Shown piece by piece: positions 35,101-43,303 of a stretch of 64,000 nt of DNA. Source of the DNA: Chromobotia macracanthus. Its lineage: Eukaryota; Chordata; Actinopteri; Cypriniformes; Botiidae. Below the pieces are notes generated by a model that worked only from the letters and a program-made list of their open reading frames with translations, had not been told where the DNA came from and did no database searches. Numbering within the stretch: position 1 is the stretch's first letter; the number at the start of each line of letters is the position of its first letter. Made by a program: the position numbers and the translations under genes. The DNA lies in NCBI GenBank assembly GCA_036877525.1, contig JAZGTH010000013.1, positions 12,016,001-12,080,000 of the forward strand. Reading direction: 5' to 3'.

Positions 35101-36982
35101 CCTGATGCTAGCATTACTTGGCCAGATACTCACCTGTTAGCCAGGGCTGGAGTGAGACAAAAAAATCAGCCCATCAGTTTTGTCAAGAGGTGTCTGCACT
35201 TACTACGTAGCCTGTGTTTTGAAGGCAGTTCTGCTCACCGCAGGCTCTACACCCATTTCTCCCTCATCTCTGTCCCTATCCTGATCCTCCTCACTGTGTG
35301 TACCTGTGCTGCCATTGCCACCCCCACCACTGTTATCATCAGCCATCAAAATCAGTATCAAAATAACAGGAGCTGTTATTTTGATACATCTTGCAGTGTC
35401 TGTCTGGAGGGCTTTTTTCCTTGTGTTTCTTCTCCATCTCTCTCTATTTTGACATGCACACTGAAGCTGCATGCTTGCACAGAGCCCAAAAGAGGAGTTG
35501 TTTAAAGATGTGATTGGACCAGCCCACTGTCAACTAAGAACCAATGGGCTGCTGAGTAAATGTCTTATGGGCGTGTGAGATGTGTCGACCCAAAAAGTAT
35601 GTTGGCCCAGTGTTAAAATGCCCTGCCTGCCAGGTAGCCAGTCTGCCCCTGATGGTAGCTTTATTTACATGATAAATATATCAAAATATGGCTTATTCAT
35701 GATGCTATAAGGTTGCTAGGGTGATCTAATTGGTTGTTAGAGTGTGGTCAAGAAGTTGACAGGGTAATACCTAAAGCCCACTGACAGCTTGAGTCAAATA
35801 AGCCCACCCACTTCTTTACAATATTCTAATGCTGAGATATGGCTTATTTATTTTATTGCATGGTTGCTAGGGTACCGTAAAAGGTTGCTAGGGTACCGTA
35901 AAAGGTTGCTAGGGTGTAGCTAGACAGTTAAACATGGTAAAACCAATAAATGGATGCGTGTCAGAATCAAAAGAGCCAACTCGCATATCTCTAGGATGTT
36001 CTGGTGCTGAGATATAGCTAATTCATGTTGGTTGCTAGGGCATGGCTGGACAGTTTCCATGGTAATAATTCAAGACTACTTGCCAGTCTGAATTAAAAGA
36101 GGCCACCCACTTGATATTCTCTTGATATCAGTCTCTGATATTCTGATGCCTCTCACCTTTTTTTATTGGAAGCCAATGGGGTGGACGCTAGGGCATGATT
36201 ATGGAGTGTTAATGTTACCATTTGTTGCTGCTTACTAAGCCAAGCGATATGATCCCACCCCCAAGTCTACGACATTCTGATGCAGGGCTATGAGATCAAA
36301 ATTCAGCCCTATGTTTTCGTAGCCCAAAAAGCATTGTACACCTGATCACTTATAAAAGTTATAGCACACCTCTCCTCAATAAGCCGGACGATTTAACCCC
36401 TCATTCATGGGTCTTTGACAATCACGCGCAGGACGAGTTACACAACGAAGTTTTGTCCAGAAAAAGAAGTATGTGAGTAACAGTTACACTTTAGTGCTTG
36501 GGCCCTTAAAAGAAAATGAATGTTTTGCATGGCAGAGTGGGTTTGCTCTCTATTACTGCATGGCCGGCTTACCCTGAGCTGCCAAAGTTAAATGGTAAAC
36601 ATTTATTATATTATGGACTCCAGATATGCAGCTCTTATAAGCACTTTGACAATATGTGTATACATTTCTTAGACATTTACTTTAGGAGAAAATACTTATC
36701 AAAACATTGTTGAAAAATGCTTTTTTAAAAGGTGAAATTGAATCTATTTGAAGTCACTTTGTTCCTTGCCAAAAGCTTGATGTTCAGAGTATTTGTCATG
36801 TTTCTTGAAACTTTTTTTTTTTTTTTTTTAAAGTGTTTTTGGTCAAGATCAATTGTTCATTTTCCTGTTGCATGAATCTTTTTATAGTTAATCACACTAA
36901 ATGTGTTATTCACAGCCTTAGTTAAATGATTTCTTGTGTGTATTTTTCCTCACAGGGTCAGTATACCAACTATCAGCAGTAA
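23158..36982 (+). CDS. ss18: SS18, BAF chromatin-remodelling subunit
   Basis: Ten coding exons: 23158-23226, 24024-24100, 24286-24370, 29128-29254, 30104-30319, 30409-30573, 30672-30749, 32301-32423, 32977-33107 and 36956-36982. All have GT-AG borders and compatible phases, giving 365 residues (human SS18 is 418). The N-terminal SNH domain is clear: LLDENNQLIQCIMD, YQQMLHRNLVYLATIADSNQ and NMQSLLPAPPTQNMP. It is followed by the Met/Gly/Pro/Gln-rich region (PHMQNQMNGQ, GPMMHQQ, PPYRPPHQ), then the QPGY region (QQGYPPQQQ, PNYPQGQGQQY) and the conserved end GQYTNYQQ. In mammals SS18 joins canonical BAF (SWI/SNF) complexes through SNH binding to BRG1/BRM, and the QPGY region drives condensation and coactivation. 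Introns 3, 8 and 9 contain transposon relics. Antisense frames at 30075-30272 and 30385-30636 are shadows. Confidence 0.95.
24371..26339 (+). other. proximal part of ss18 intron 3
   Basis: No exon or named repeat recognised. A GC-richer patch at 26140-26300 holds a 43-codon open frame without recognisable similarity. Confidence 0.45.
26340..27140 (+). repeat. dispersed repeat family B, plus orientation, ss18 intron 3
   Basis: Contains 'ttagctccgctcaacaggaa', 'gggattgtcaccaaatttgg' and 'ttgctatggcaaggcaatca', and ends with 'gctgcttgcagctatatttt'. The same phrases occur inverted at 34190-34960 in ss18 intron 9. Confidence 0.65.
27150..27590 (+). mobile_element. relic of an L1-type LINE endonuclease, ss18 intron 3
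   Basis: Broken plus-strand frames read LKVSSLNIKGCCDAVKRDS, then WKGQAKS, and later LLVYAPNIGPGHVFFFEKLK with IVFLTWEG. This is the order of the apurinic endonuclease domain of fish L1/Tx1-like LINEs (SLNINGxRxxxKR, then NVYAPN...FF..L, then LGGDFN). The catalytic GGDFN is degraded and stops interrupt the frame. Confidence 0.65.
27591..29127 (+). other. distal part of ss18 intron 3
   Basis: Mostly unassigned. 27870-27940 carries 'ggttggactgggacaaaaaa' and 'tcagccctggcattttggcc', shared with the repeat at 35143. 28345-28400 is a SINE-like tRNA fragment on the minus strand (B-box-like 'ggtgggttcgattcccaggg'). 29093-29120 is a (CT)n tract leading into the exon 4 splice acceptor. Confidence 0.5.
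28345..28400 (-). repeat. tRNA-like B-box fragment, SINE remnant
   Basis: Minus-strand 'aaggtggtgggttcgattcc' contains a perfect B-box-like GGTTCGATTCC. There is no cloverleaf or A-box of a complete tRNA gene, so a SINE remnant is more likely than a tRNA gene. Confidence 0.5.
31609..32142 (+). mobile_element. TTTCACAC-terminus non-autonomous DNA element, ss18 intron 7
   Basis: The left end 'cccctgtttcacactgcaca' and the right end 'gtgtatggtgtgaaactgac' are inverted repeats about 530 bp apart. The internal phrases 'gaaaactctataatgggaaa' and 'ctggaacggaccagacg' are shared with the copies in the zinc-finger gene intron (11820-12130). No transposase frame is present. Confidence 0.6.
32501..32530 (+). 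CDS. ss18: candidate 30-nt in-frame cassette exon of ss18
   Basis: Between exons 8 and 9, 'ggtaacag' precedes and 'gtgttgc' follows a 30-nt block that starts and ends in the same phase (1) as its neighbours. It would insert ten residues after the YG codon joint, including MPQDNPNNA. The upstream pyrimidine tract is weak and the known SS18 sequences I recall have no such segment, so this may be chance. Confidence 0.2.
32600..32830 (-). repeat. dispersed repeat shared with the ss18 5' flank, inverted
   Basis: On the minus strand 'catgttgggacattgacatg' through 'aaactttaa'-like sequence to 'gcggtcaattacaaagc' corresponds to 22180-22330 in the ss18 upstream region. Confidence 0.6.
33108..33840 (+). 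other. proximal part of ss18 intron 9
   Basis: AT-rich, no exon or named repeat recognised. Confidence 0.45.
33845..34117 (+). repeat. tRNA-derived SINE, plus strand, ss18 intron 9
   Basis: Starts with 'ttgcctacttgttagtaagt' (A-box-like), then 'gttggtttgatttcag' (B-box-like), 'cccttgagcaaggcacctaa', 'gtgctgcccactgccctggg' and 'gacctctgcatttaaccca'. It is the same SINE as 20633-20886 in the opposite orientation. Confidence 0.8.
34190..34960 (-). repeat. dispersed repeat family B, minus orientation, ss18 intron 9
   Basis: The minus strand contains 'ttagctccgcccaacaggaa', 'gtgattgtcaccaaacttgg' and 'ttgttgccatagcaac', matching 26340-27140 in the opposite orientation. Confidence 0.65.
35143..35653. 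mobile_element. MITE-like repeat, ss18 intron 9
   Basis: The left end 'cagggctggagtgagacaaa' and the inverted right end 'caggggcagactggctacct' are similar, about 510 bp apart. Phrases such as 'aatcagccc' and 'ttggcccag' are shared with 27870-27940. There is no transposase. The class is uncertain. Confidence 0.45.
35655..36470 (-). repeat. dispersed repeat family A, copy 3, inverted, ss18 intron 9
   Basis: The minus-strand end 'gacccatgaatgaggggtta' matches the left border of copy 1 (2018). 'gttgctagggt' phrases are the complement of the 'ccctagcaac' phrases of copies 1 and 2. Confidence 0.75.
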
Positions 36983-38437
36983 ATTAGAAGTGTGGGATGT
37001 CCTGGCCGAGCGTCTCCCATTGTGTTACCTGGTGAAGGGCTACCGCTCCCGGACATTACCCTCCCCAAACCTTGAGCAAACTGAACTGAGACTGCCTTGA
37101 TTCTTAATCCACTGCTCTGTGCTCTGAAGTGATTGGATTTTGTAGGCAATTCACAATTAAATAAACTAAGTGTACACATTTTTTTGTAGAATTTGCTATC
37201 AATGTCTGCATTGAATTTCACAGAGAAACATTTCGTAAAGCCTTCAAAAGCCTTTACAGCTGCCATTTTTACAGCAAAAGACAAAAAGGAAAAAGCAGGC
37301 TCAGGATTGTTCTTAAGATGAAGAATGTTACATTTCTAGTTCATGTGATGTTTTCCCCTTTTTGCTAATTATGGAGAATCAATAACACTATCTGGAACTG
37401 AAGGTTTGCATCAGGATATGGGTTTAAATATTCGGGTTAGAACTAAACTATGATGTGTAAATGTTTAAAATATTTTATACGTTATAAAATGGAGCTCAGA
37501 CTGAGTCCAGGTATTGAACTGTAGCTGAAAGTGTCATCCCGTTGCTTGATGTATTTGCTAATAAGAAACTGGCAACATAGAGACTAACTTACCCAGATAA
37601 GAACTAAGAACTAGTAACACCAAATGAAGACCCGGAAGTCCAGCTGCAGGCTTAAAGGGATCGTTACATGAGGTCTTGGTATTAATACATCCTGCAAGTT
37701 TCATAGCCTAAAACATTTGCGTTATCAATAAAGAAAGCATTTATGTAATCGTTCTCCAGAAAATAGAAGAATGTTCTCCAGAGAAGATTCATTTTCACAT
37801 GACCTGCACAGAGTGATAACATCTACTTTAACAGTGTCGCATCATTGGCTTTGGCCATGGTCGTTCAGTCAAAAAGAAGCGAAACACTCCTCATCTGACA
37901 ACAACAACAGCAACATCGTCTTTGTTTGGGATTAATTCATTGCGACAATATTATGAAGAGAATACTTTGGCGTAGCAAGTGGGTCTAAAGCTCTTGTTTG
38001 TGATAGCAGTAAGTTGTCATTTAAACGCTGTGTTTGAGAACACTCAAATCTGACTATTCACAGGACTAAAAATGGGTGCAGAAAGTCACAAATTACATTT
38101 TGAATTTCTTTAGGCAAAAAACGTTGCCTTTAAATTGTGTTTTAATTACACCTCAGAGAACAAAAAAATCTTTTTAAAGCAGACCAGGGTGATGGCAAGG
38201 GAATGAGGAGCAGGATGGGTGGAGGACTGGTTCATAAAAAAAAAGGTTAAGGTAGTAAAGAACACAGTAAGCCCGATATACCATCAGTGGCACTGGGCAC
38301 ACACATAACCAGAACATTTCAATTCCTAATTATTTTTAAATTATTTTATTTTAAAGCACAGTTTTAGTGCGGGACCATGGATTATGAATGTAAACAGTTG
38401 AAGCAAGCCATTGTTGTGTTTTGCACATTTGTGATGG
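36983..38437 (+). other. ss18 3' UTR and downstream flank
   Basis: No other gene seen. Polyadenylation signals AATAAA at 37160-37165 and 37727-37732 could give 3' UTRs of roughly 0.2 and 0.77 kb. The first is followed by a T-rich stretch. Confidence 0.5.
37160..37165 (+). terminator. proximal polyadenylation signal of ss18
   Basis: AATAAA 178 bp after the ss18 stop, with T-rich sequence 15-25 bp downstream. A second AATAAA lies at 37727-37732. Confidence 0.45.
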
Positions 38438-38445
38438 ACCACAAT

Positions 38446-38902
38446 TAGGGCTGCATGAAAATCATAATTGTAGATTATTACTTTGATATTGTAACTGTGA
38501 TTAATAATATTATTTGATTTGCTTTAAAGTGTTTTTAAAGAGATGGGAACTTCCCATCTATTCTGGGCTAATATTGGCTGAAATTTCCAAGCACTTGAGA
38601 GGCTGAGGGTGGATAAAAACTGGCAGGCCCAGTTCTTCCAAATCACTGAGGGTGCTTCTGAAAACAGTGAGGGGGCGTGTCTGTATGTAAAGTGCTGTAT
38701 TTGCACTGTAAGCGCGCCCGTGCGAGCTTCTTATAAAACGCAGTAAACTCACGGCTTTGCGCCGCTGATTTCAATGGGCAACCCACCTGTCGAAACGTAC
38801 AGACATGGGCACCAGTGAACTGCTGTAACCGTAGCTTTTTGCGATTACGTAATTGATGCACTGGTAATCCCGATTAGTTTATCGATTAATTGTGCAGCCC
38901 TA
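38446..38902. mobile_element. hAT-like MITE with TAGGGCTGCA termini
   Basis: The left end 'tagggctgca' and right end 'tgcagccccta'-type inverted terminus (gtgcagcccta ends at 38902) are perfect over ten bases. They are flanked by near-identical 8-bp sequences accacaat (38438-38445) and acaacaat (38903-38910). Eight-base duplications are the hallmark of hAT transposition. There is no transposase inside the 457 bp. Confidence 0.8.
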
Positions 38903-38910
38903 ACAACAAT

Positions 38911-39648
38911 TACTCGTTGTCATCTGTGGCAGGTTCAGTTGCCAAAGATAACTCTATAAAACAAAAATGTGCGGGTAATTCAAATGACCAAAAAGGTTTG
39001 GGAACGAGATGAGAGAGGGTCAGCATTTAAGTAAACTATATGATCATATAATTACATAATTAGTAAGTTGGCTTGTTACCGCCTGTGGCTCAATGAAGAC
39101 GCACATGCTTTGGCAAAAGTAACGAAGTTCATTAACAAACTAATAAAAAAGTGCTAATGTAGTCATCAGTGAGACTGTTTATAACTGACTCCATAAAACG
39201 ATCCCACAGGTCTTTTGTGCAAAAATTTTAATGATATAGTTGCGTTTTAAAAATATTGTTGGTACCCATGTCATAGTTATAATTGTACCAAGTTATGATT
39301 TTGGGATTTGCTAATATAAAAACTTGCTTCCGATAGATAAATGTCAACATTACGTATAACATTAGTATGCGTCATTTGTTATGCAGTTTTCATTAATAAA
39401 ATATTCTAGTATCAAGCAAACTTACTGCAATGTGCAACAGTCATCACCAGCCACCAAGCTAATGAATACAATAATTCAGCACAATCAAAGTTATTTTAAT
39501 ATGTTTGCTTTTGATTTTGGCGCTACGCCACTGCCATGATTGATTTCCATTGGCTGTGGCATTCCCATGATTCCATCAATCAATGCCTTTGTTTAAAAAA
39601 ACTAACTCGAGCAAACTTACTGTATATACGTACTGTGCCTTTAAAGAC

Positions 39649-39682
<34 letters not shown>

Positions 39683-40504
39683 TGGTGTGCGCGCGTGCAA
39701 TTTGAGTATTGAGAAGCATCCAGCGTATCATCGACTGATAGTCAAAATCATGACTTAAAAGCACTTGGTTTGCAGTATATCAGTCACACAGGATTAATTT
39801 TAGACATGCATGGAAATTGTTACTTTGGATGTTGTCTGCTGTATATATGTTCTTTCTGGAGAGGATAAGTGATAGAACTCGTAAAGATTTGTATCTACTG
39901 TATGCTGTCAATGCAGGTGACTCACCTAACACAAAATATATTATAAAGATAACATTAATCAAACATATCTGGCATTATTACGAGATTATAATAACATTAC
40001 AATAGTCTCTTTTAAAATATTACATTTTATATTAAAATTCAAGGTTTACTGAACATCGTCTTTGCAACTGTATAACTGGGACAGTATAAATGCTAGGAAA
40101 TAAAGATTCATGTCAGTTCATATTATTTCTCTAAATAAGTTCTGAAGCATGTATTTTATTGTCTGATGTTTTACAAAAGTAGCAATATTAAAAAGCTACA
40201 CCACAAATTCTATGAAACACTTTAAAGAAACACTTTTTCTTTGTTCATTTTTTACATTTTTAAATAATAGTAAACTTATCAAAACTATGAAATAACACAA
40301 ATGTAACTTTAGGAATTATGTTGTGACTAAAGAAAATTAAAAATAAGGTAAAATAGGATATATTCTAGCATATTCAATATAGTCACCCTTCGTCTACAAT
40401 TTACAAAACTTTTCTTGACATTTCTCATCATCCAGTTTCTTGAGGAATCATCCTGAGATTTTCAAAGAGTTTTGAAGGAGTTCCCCTCTATCCTGCGCTC
40501 TTAT
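38911..40504. other. intergenic DNA
   Basis: Nothing but a (TG)n microsatellite at 39652-39681 and AT-rich spacer. Confidence 0.5.
39652..39681. repeat. (TG)n microsatellite
   Basis: Uninterrupted TG dinucleotide run, followed by a short GCGCGC-containing alternating purine-pyrimidine stretch. Confidence 0.9.
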
Positions 40505-41067
40505 TGTCAGGACCTCGGTGTGATCACCCAGTCTGTATTGTTTTGGCGGCGCGCCACGTGCTTCGGTGTCCGCGTCTTCCCCCGCCCTCCTTGTTACCCT
40601 GTCCCCTCGTTATGTCCCTCACCTGTTTCCCGTTGATTTTGTTCCCTTTATATTTCCCCTCTCGTTGTGCGTCCCTTGTCAAATCGTCTCGGTTTATACC
40701 GTTTCTGTCCTCAGTCTTGTCTTGTTCTGCCTGAGAGCCAAGCCGTGTGTTTCTGTTGTCTCCCTCTGTTTGCCCCGCTTTTTGTTGCAGATTCCTCACC
40801 ATCTCTCCCCACCCCCACCCCCCTCTGGATTACGCAGTGCCGCTCCTGCCTTCCCGCCCGACCGCCCGCCCACCGCCCAGCCTCCCTCCTGCTCCGCCCG
40901 TCACCCTCCCGGTTCCCGCTGCCCCGCTCTCTCCCTCTCTCTCCCCCTCCCCGCCTGCACCGGAGTCGCGCTGCTTCTGTTTCTGTTGACTTACCTGCAG
41001 TGTTGAACTTTCTCTGTTTAAATAAAAACAGTTCATCCGCAATTGGATCTTTGTTGTGTTCCTGACA
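40505..41067 (+). mobile_element. LTR of a gypsy-like retrotransposon
   Basis: A 563-bp GC-rich block begins TGTCAGGACC and ends TTCCTGACA, so it has TG...CA termini with a short inverted end (TGTCAG/CTGACA). A TATA-like 'tttatattt' lies near 40645 and AATAAA at 41021-41026. The proline-rich open frames inside are by-products of its pyrimidine-rich sequence. Only one LTR is present. Confidence 0.75.
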
Positions 41068-41117
41068 GTACGATCTGACCAACATGGATCCAGCGGAACC
41101 CGATTGTTTCCGAATGA
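41068..41117 (+). pseudogene. stub of gypsy-like internal region, start of gag
   Basis: Directly after the LTR, 'gtacgatctgaccaac' leads into an ATG at 41084 encoding MDPAEPDCF. MDPA-type starts are usual for fish gypsy gag proteins. The frame ends after 16 codons where unrelated AT-rich sequence begins, so the rest of the element has been lost. Confidence 0.6.
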
Positions 41118-42461
41118 TAAAACTCATAATTTTATGAGTTTCTTTAACCTTAAAATATTTTATGGTTCTTCAGATTAAATTTTATGCATTTGACACAAAA
41201 GGCACCCAGGGACTTGAAATTACATTATTAGCCTGTGACTCTCTACTGGACAAAATATAGAAATACAGCAGTGGTTTTCAATCCTGGTCCTGGGGACCCA
41301 CAGCTCTGCACATTTTGTATACCTCCCTTTTGTAACACACTTGATTCAGATCATTGGCTTAGAAGTTTCATGAGTTAAATCAAGAATAATACTGAGTAAT
41401 ACAAAAATACTGAATAATACAAAATACTGGACTAAAGACTTCATCTAAAGATAATGTGGTTGATTTTTAACATTTGCGGTTATCTCCCATTTTATTAAAC
41501 TTAGCATGTCATCTCAGAATGTCCTGTCTTCCATATACAATGTAAATCCAAATACAGAAAATGTTTCAGAGTATAATGAATTAGGATTAGCCTAAGATGA
41601 AGCAAGTGACTGCTGCAACCTATGATCTGGTTTGAGGTTACAAGAAAATATTTTGTCACTATAAAGATATTAAGTATATTAAAGTGACGTATTGTCATGT
41701 GTTGTGTATTAGTGGGTAAGACATAGAACCGCAACCTACACAAGGGAGATTAACTATTATTCCCACTTTTAACAGACATTGATTAAACTTTCCACGTTAA
41801 AAGTAACTTGAACCTCCATACACAACACATAGCATACTGGTCACAATACAGACATTATCAGGGTTCAGGCACTTCATTTATTGCATGATATTATAATTTA
41901 AAGAGACATTATTTACAGTGTAAGCACCTGAAACAGAAAATGACATTTCTGTAAATTCTGGTAATATACAATAGAAATATAGCATTTTTAACACTTGTAA
42001 CTGCTGTTGTGCATGCTTTATAATCACAAGATGCACAAGCTCACTTAGATTGGTGGTTTTCTGATGTTTTGTTTAGGCAATCTAGACTAATTGGTACAGT
42101 TTACAGTGACTTATTTATAAATGACCTTATTATAGCATTCCAAATTCAAAAGTTTAACAGTTTTTGGTAATTATTGACCTAGAGAGTCCACAGAATTGTA
42201 CTGCATTGGTTTTATTGATGCTGAGTGAAAAACCTATGACTATTTTGCAAAAGTAGATTTTTAGTAGGTTTTTTTTTCAATTGAAAGCAGTGGTTCTAGA
42301 GGCAAAGTTGTTCAAAATGTTATGTCACGTTATGTAATCATTAACCCACCCGAAAACGAGACCTCACCTCCCAGTGGCTGATTTTTTATTATTTTTATTC
42401 TGCTTGCCCTCCTTTAACCTTGTCTAACAGGTATTGGTCAATGGCGGCCATGTTTTTAATT
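41118..42461. other. AT-rich intergenic DNA, nothing recognised
   Basis: No open frame of interest, no named repeat. Confidence 0.5.
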
Positions 42462-42990
42462 TCACCATGCCAAGGTGAGCTTCAGTCATACCAAATACCA
42501 AAGCATACCAAAGCATACCAAAGTGGACAATGGGTAGATTCCTGAGAGGTGAAGAGATCCACCTGCGCCACTCCGAACCAGTCCCATATAAGCTGGGCCA
42601 CTTGGGGATGGAGGCACCACTCTCCGCGTAGCATCATCTGATGCGAAAACACGTCCGTTAGTCAGCCTAATTGCACATATTCTGTTCGCATAACAGGCCA
42701 CAGGCTGAAGGAGTGATGACATACTGGAGTGATAGCCACTGGACACATGCCCCGGCACCATGCCCACCTCAGGACTTTTCTGTCTTTTATCTGTCTCTCT
42801 TATGCATCGACCTGACAACTTCAGCAACGGCTGAAGTTTACAGCGGCTACTGCTGTCGAGGATGTCATATGCCCCAGGAGCCTCTGAAAATATTTCAGTG
42901 TGACCTCTGTCTCGCCTCTGATAAACTTTAGGCAGTTCAGCATTGATTGGATGCTCTTCTCTGTGAGACCTGCTGTCATATTAACCGAGT
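42462..42990 (-). mobile_element. DIRS-like retrotransposon relic, downstream half
   Basis: Reading the minus strand from 42990 gives VNMTAGLTEKSIQSMLNCLK, then LKYFQRLLGHMTSSTAVAAV. After frameshifts come GEWCLHPQVAQLIWDWFGVA and QVDLFTSQESTHCPLWYAL. This is the reverse-transcriptase/RNase H connection of vertebrate DIRS1-like elements. A 'ctttggtatg' unit is repeated three times near 42500. It continues the protein that breaks off at 46484, so it is the other half of the relic at 46481-47205. Confidence 0.8.
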
Positions 42991-43003
42991 TAGTAGGCCA
43001 AAG

Positions 43004-43303
43004 ATGGCGGCGCGGTTGGACGCAGCGGCTACTCCGGGTCCAAAAGATGGTGTTTGTATGTCTGTTAGTCTCGTCTCTTCGTCTTCAAACAGTTTAATTT
43101 CTCCGCAAAATCAACAGATAAACGCTTGGAAACACAAATATGATCGCCAGAGCCTTTTGGAAATCGGTAGTGCATACAAACATCAGCTTTCGCCGGCGAC
43201 CACCGAGAAGCTACGAGGCCTCTGCCTGCTACTGAAGCCGAACCCTGAGACCGCGGCCCCGTCCACTGATGCTACCCGCACAAAGCCGGCGCCGGCGCTG
43301 TGA
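43004..43303 (+). pseudogene. LINE 5' open frame (ORF1 or frameshifted N-terminus)
   Basis: ATG at 43004 opens a 99-residue frame with WKHKYDRQSLLEIG near residue 40 and a basic/proline end. It overlaps the start of the main frame by 35 bp in a different phase (+1). The main frame starts with RRRRCERGQKRGKCGG, which in related fish LINEs directly follows a segment like this one. I infer that the two were one polyprotein and that a single-base indel near 43260-43300 separated them. A genuine short ORF1 is the alternative. Confidence 0.5.

Noticed and set aside
40504..41127. Proline- and arginine-rich open frames of 76-146 codons on both strands
   Set aside because: They lie in the pyrimidine-rich LTR with TG...CA ends. 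Low complexity explains their length.
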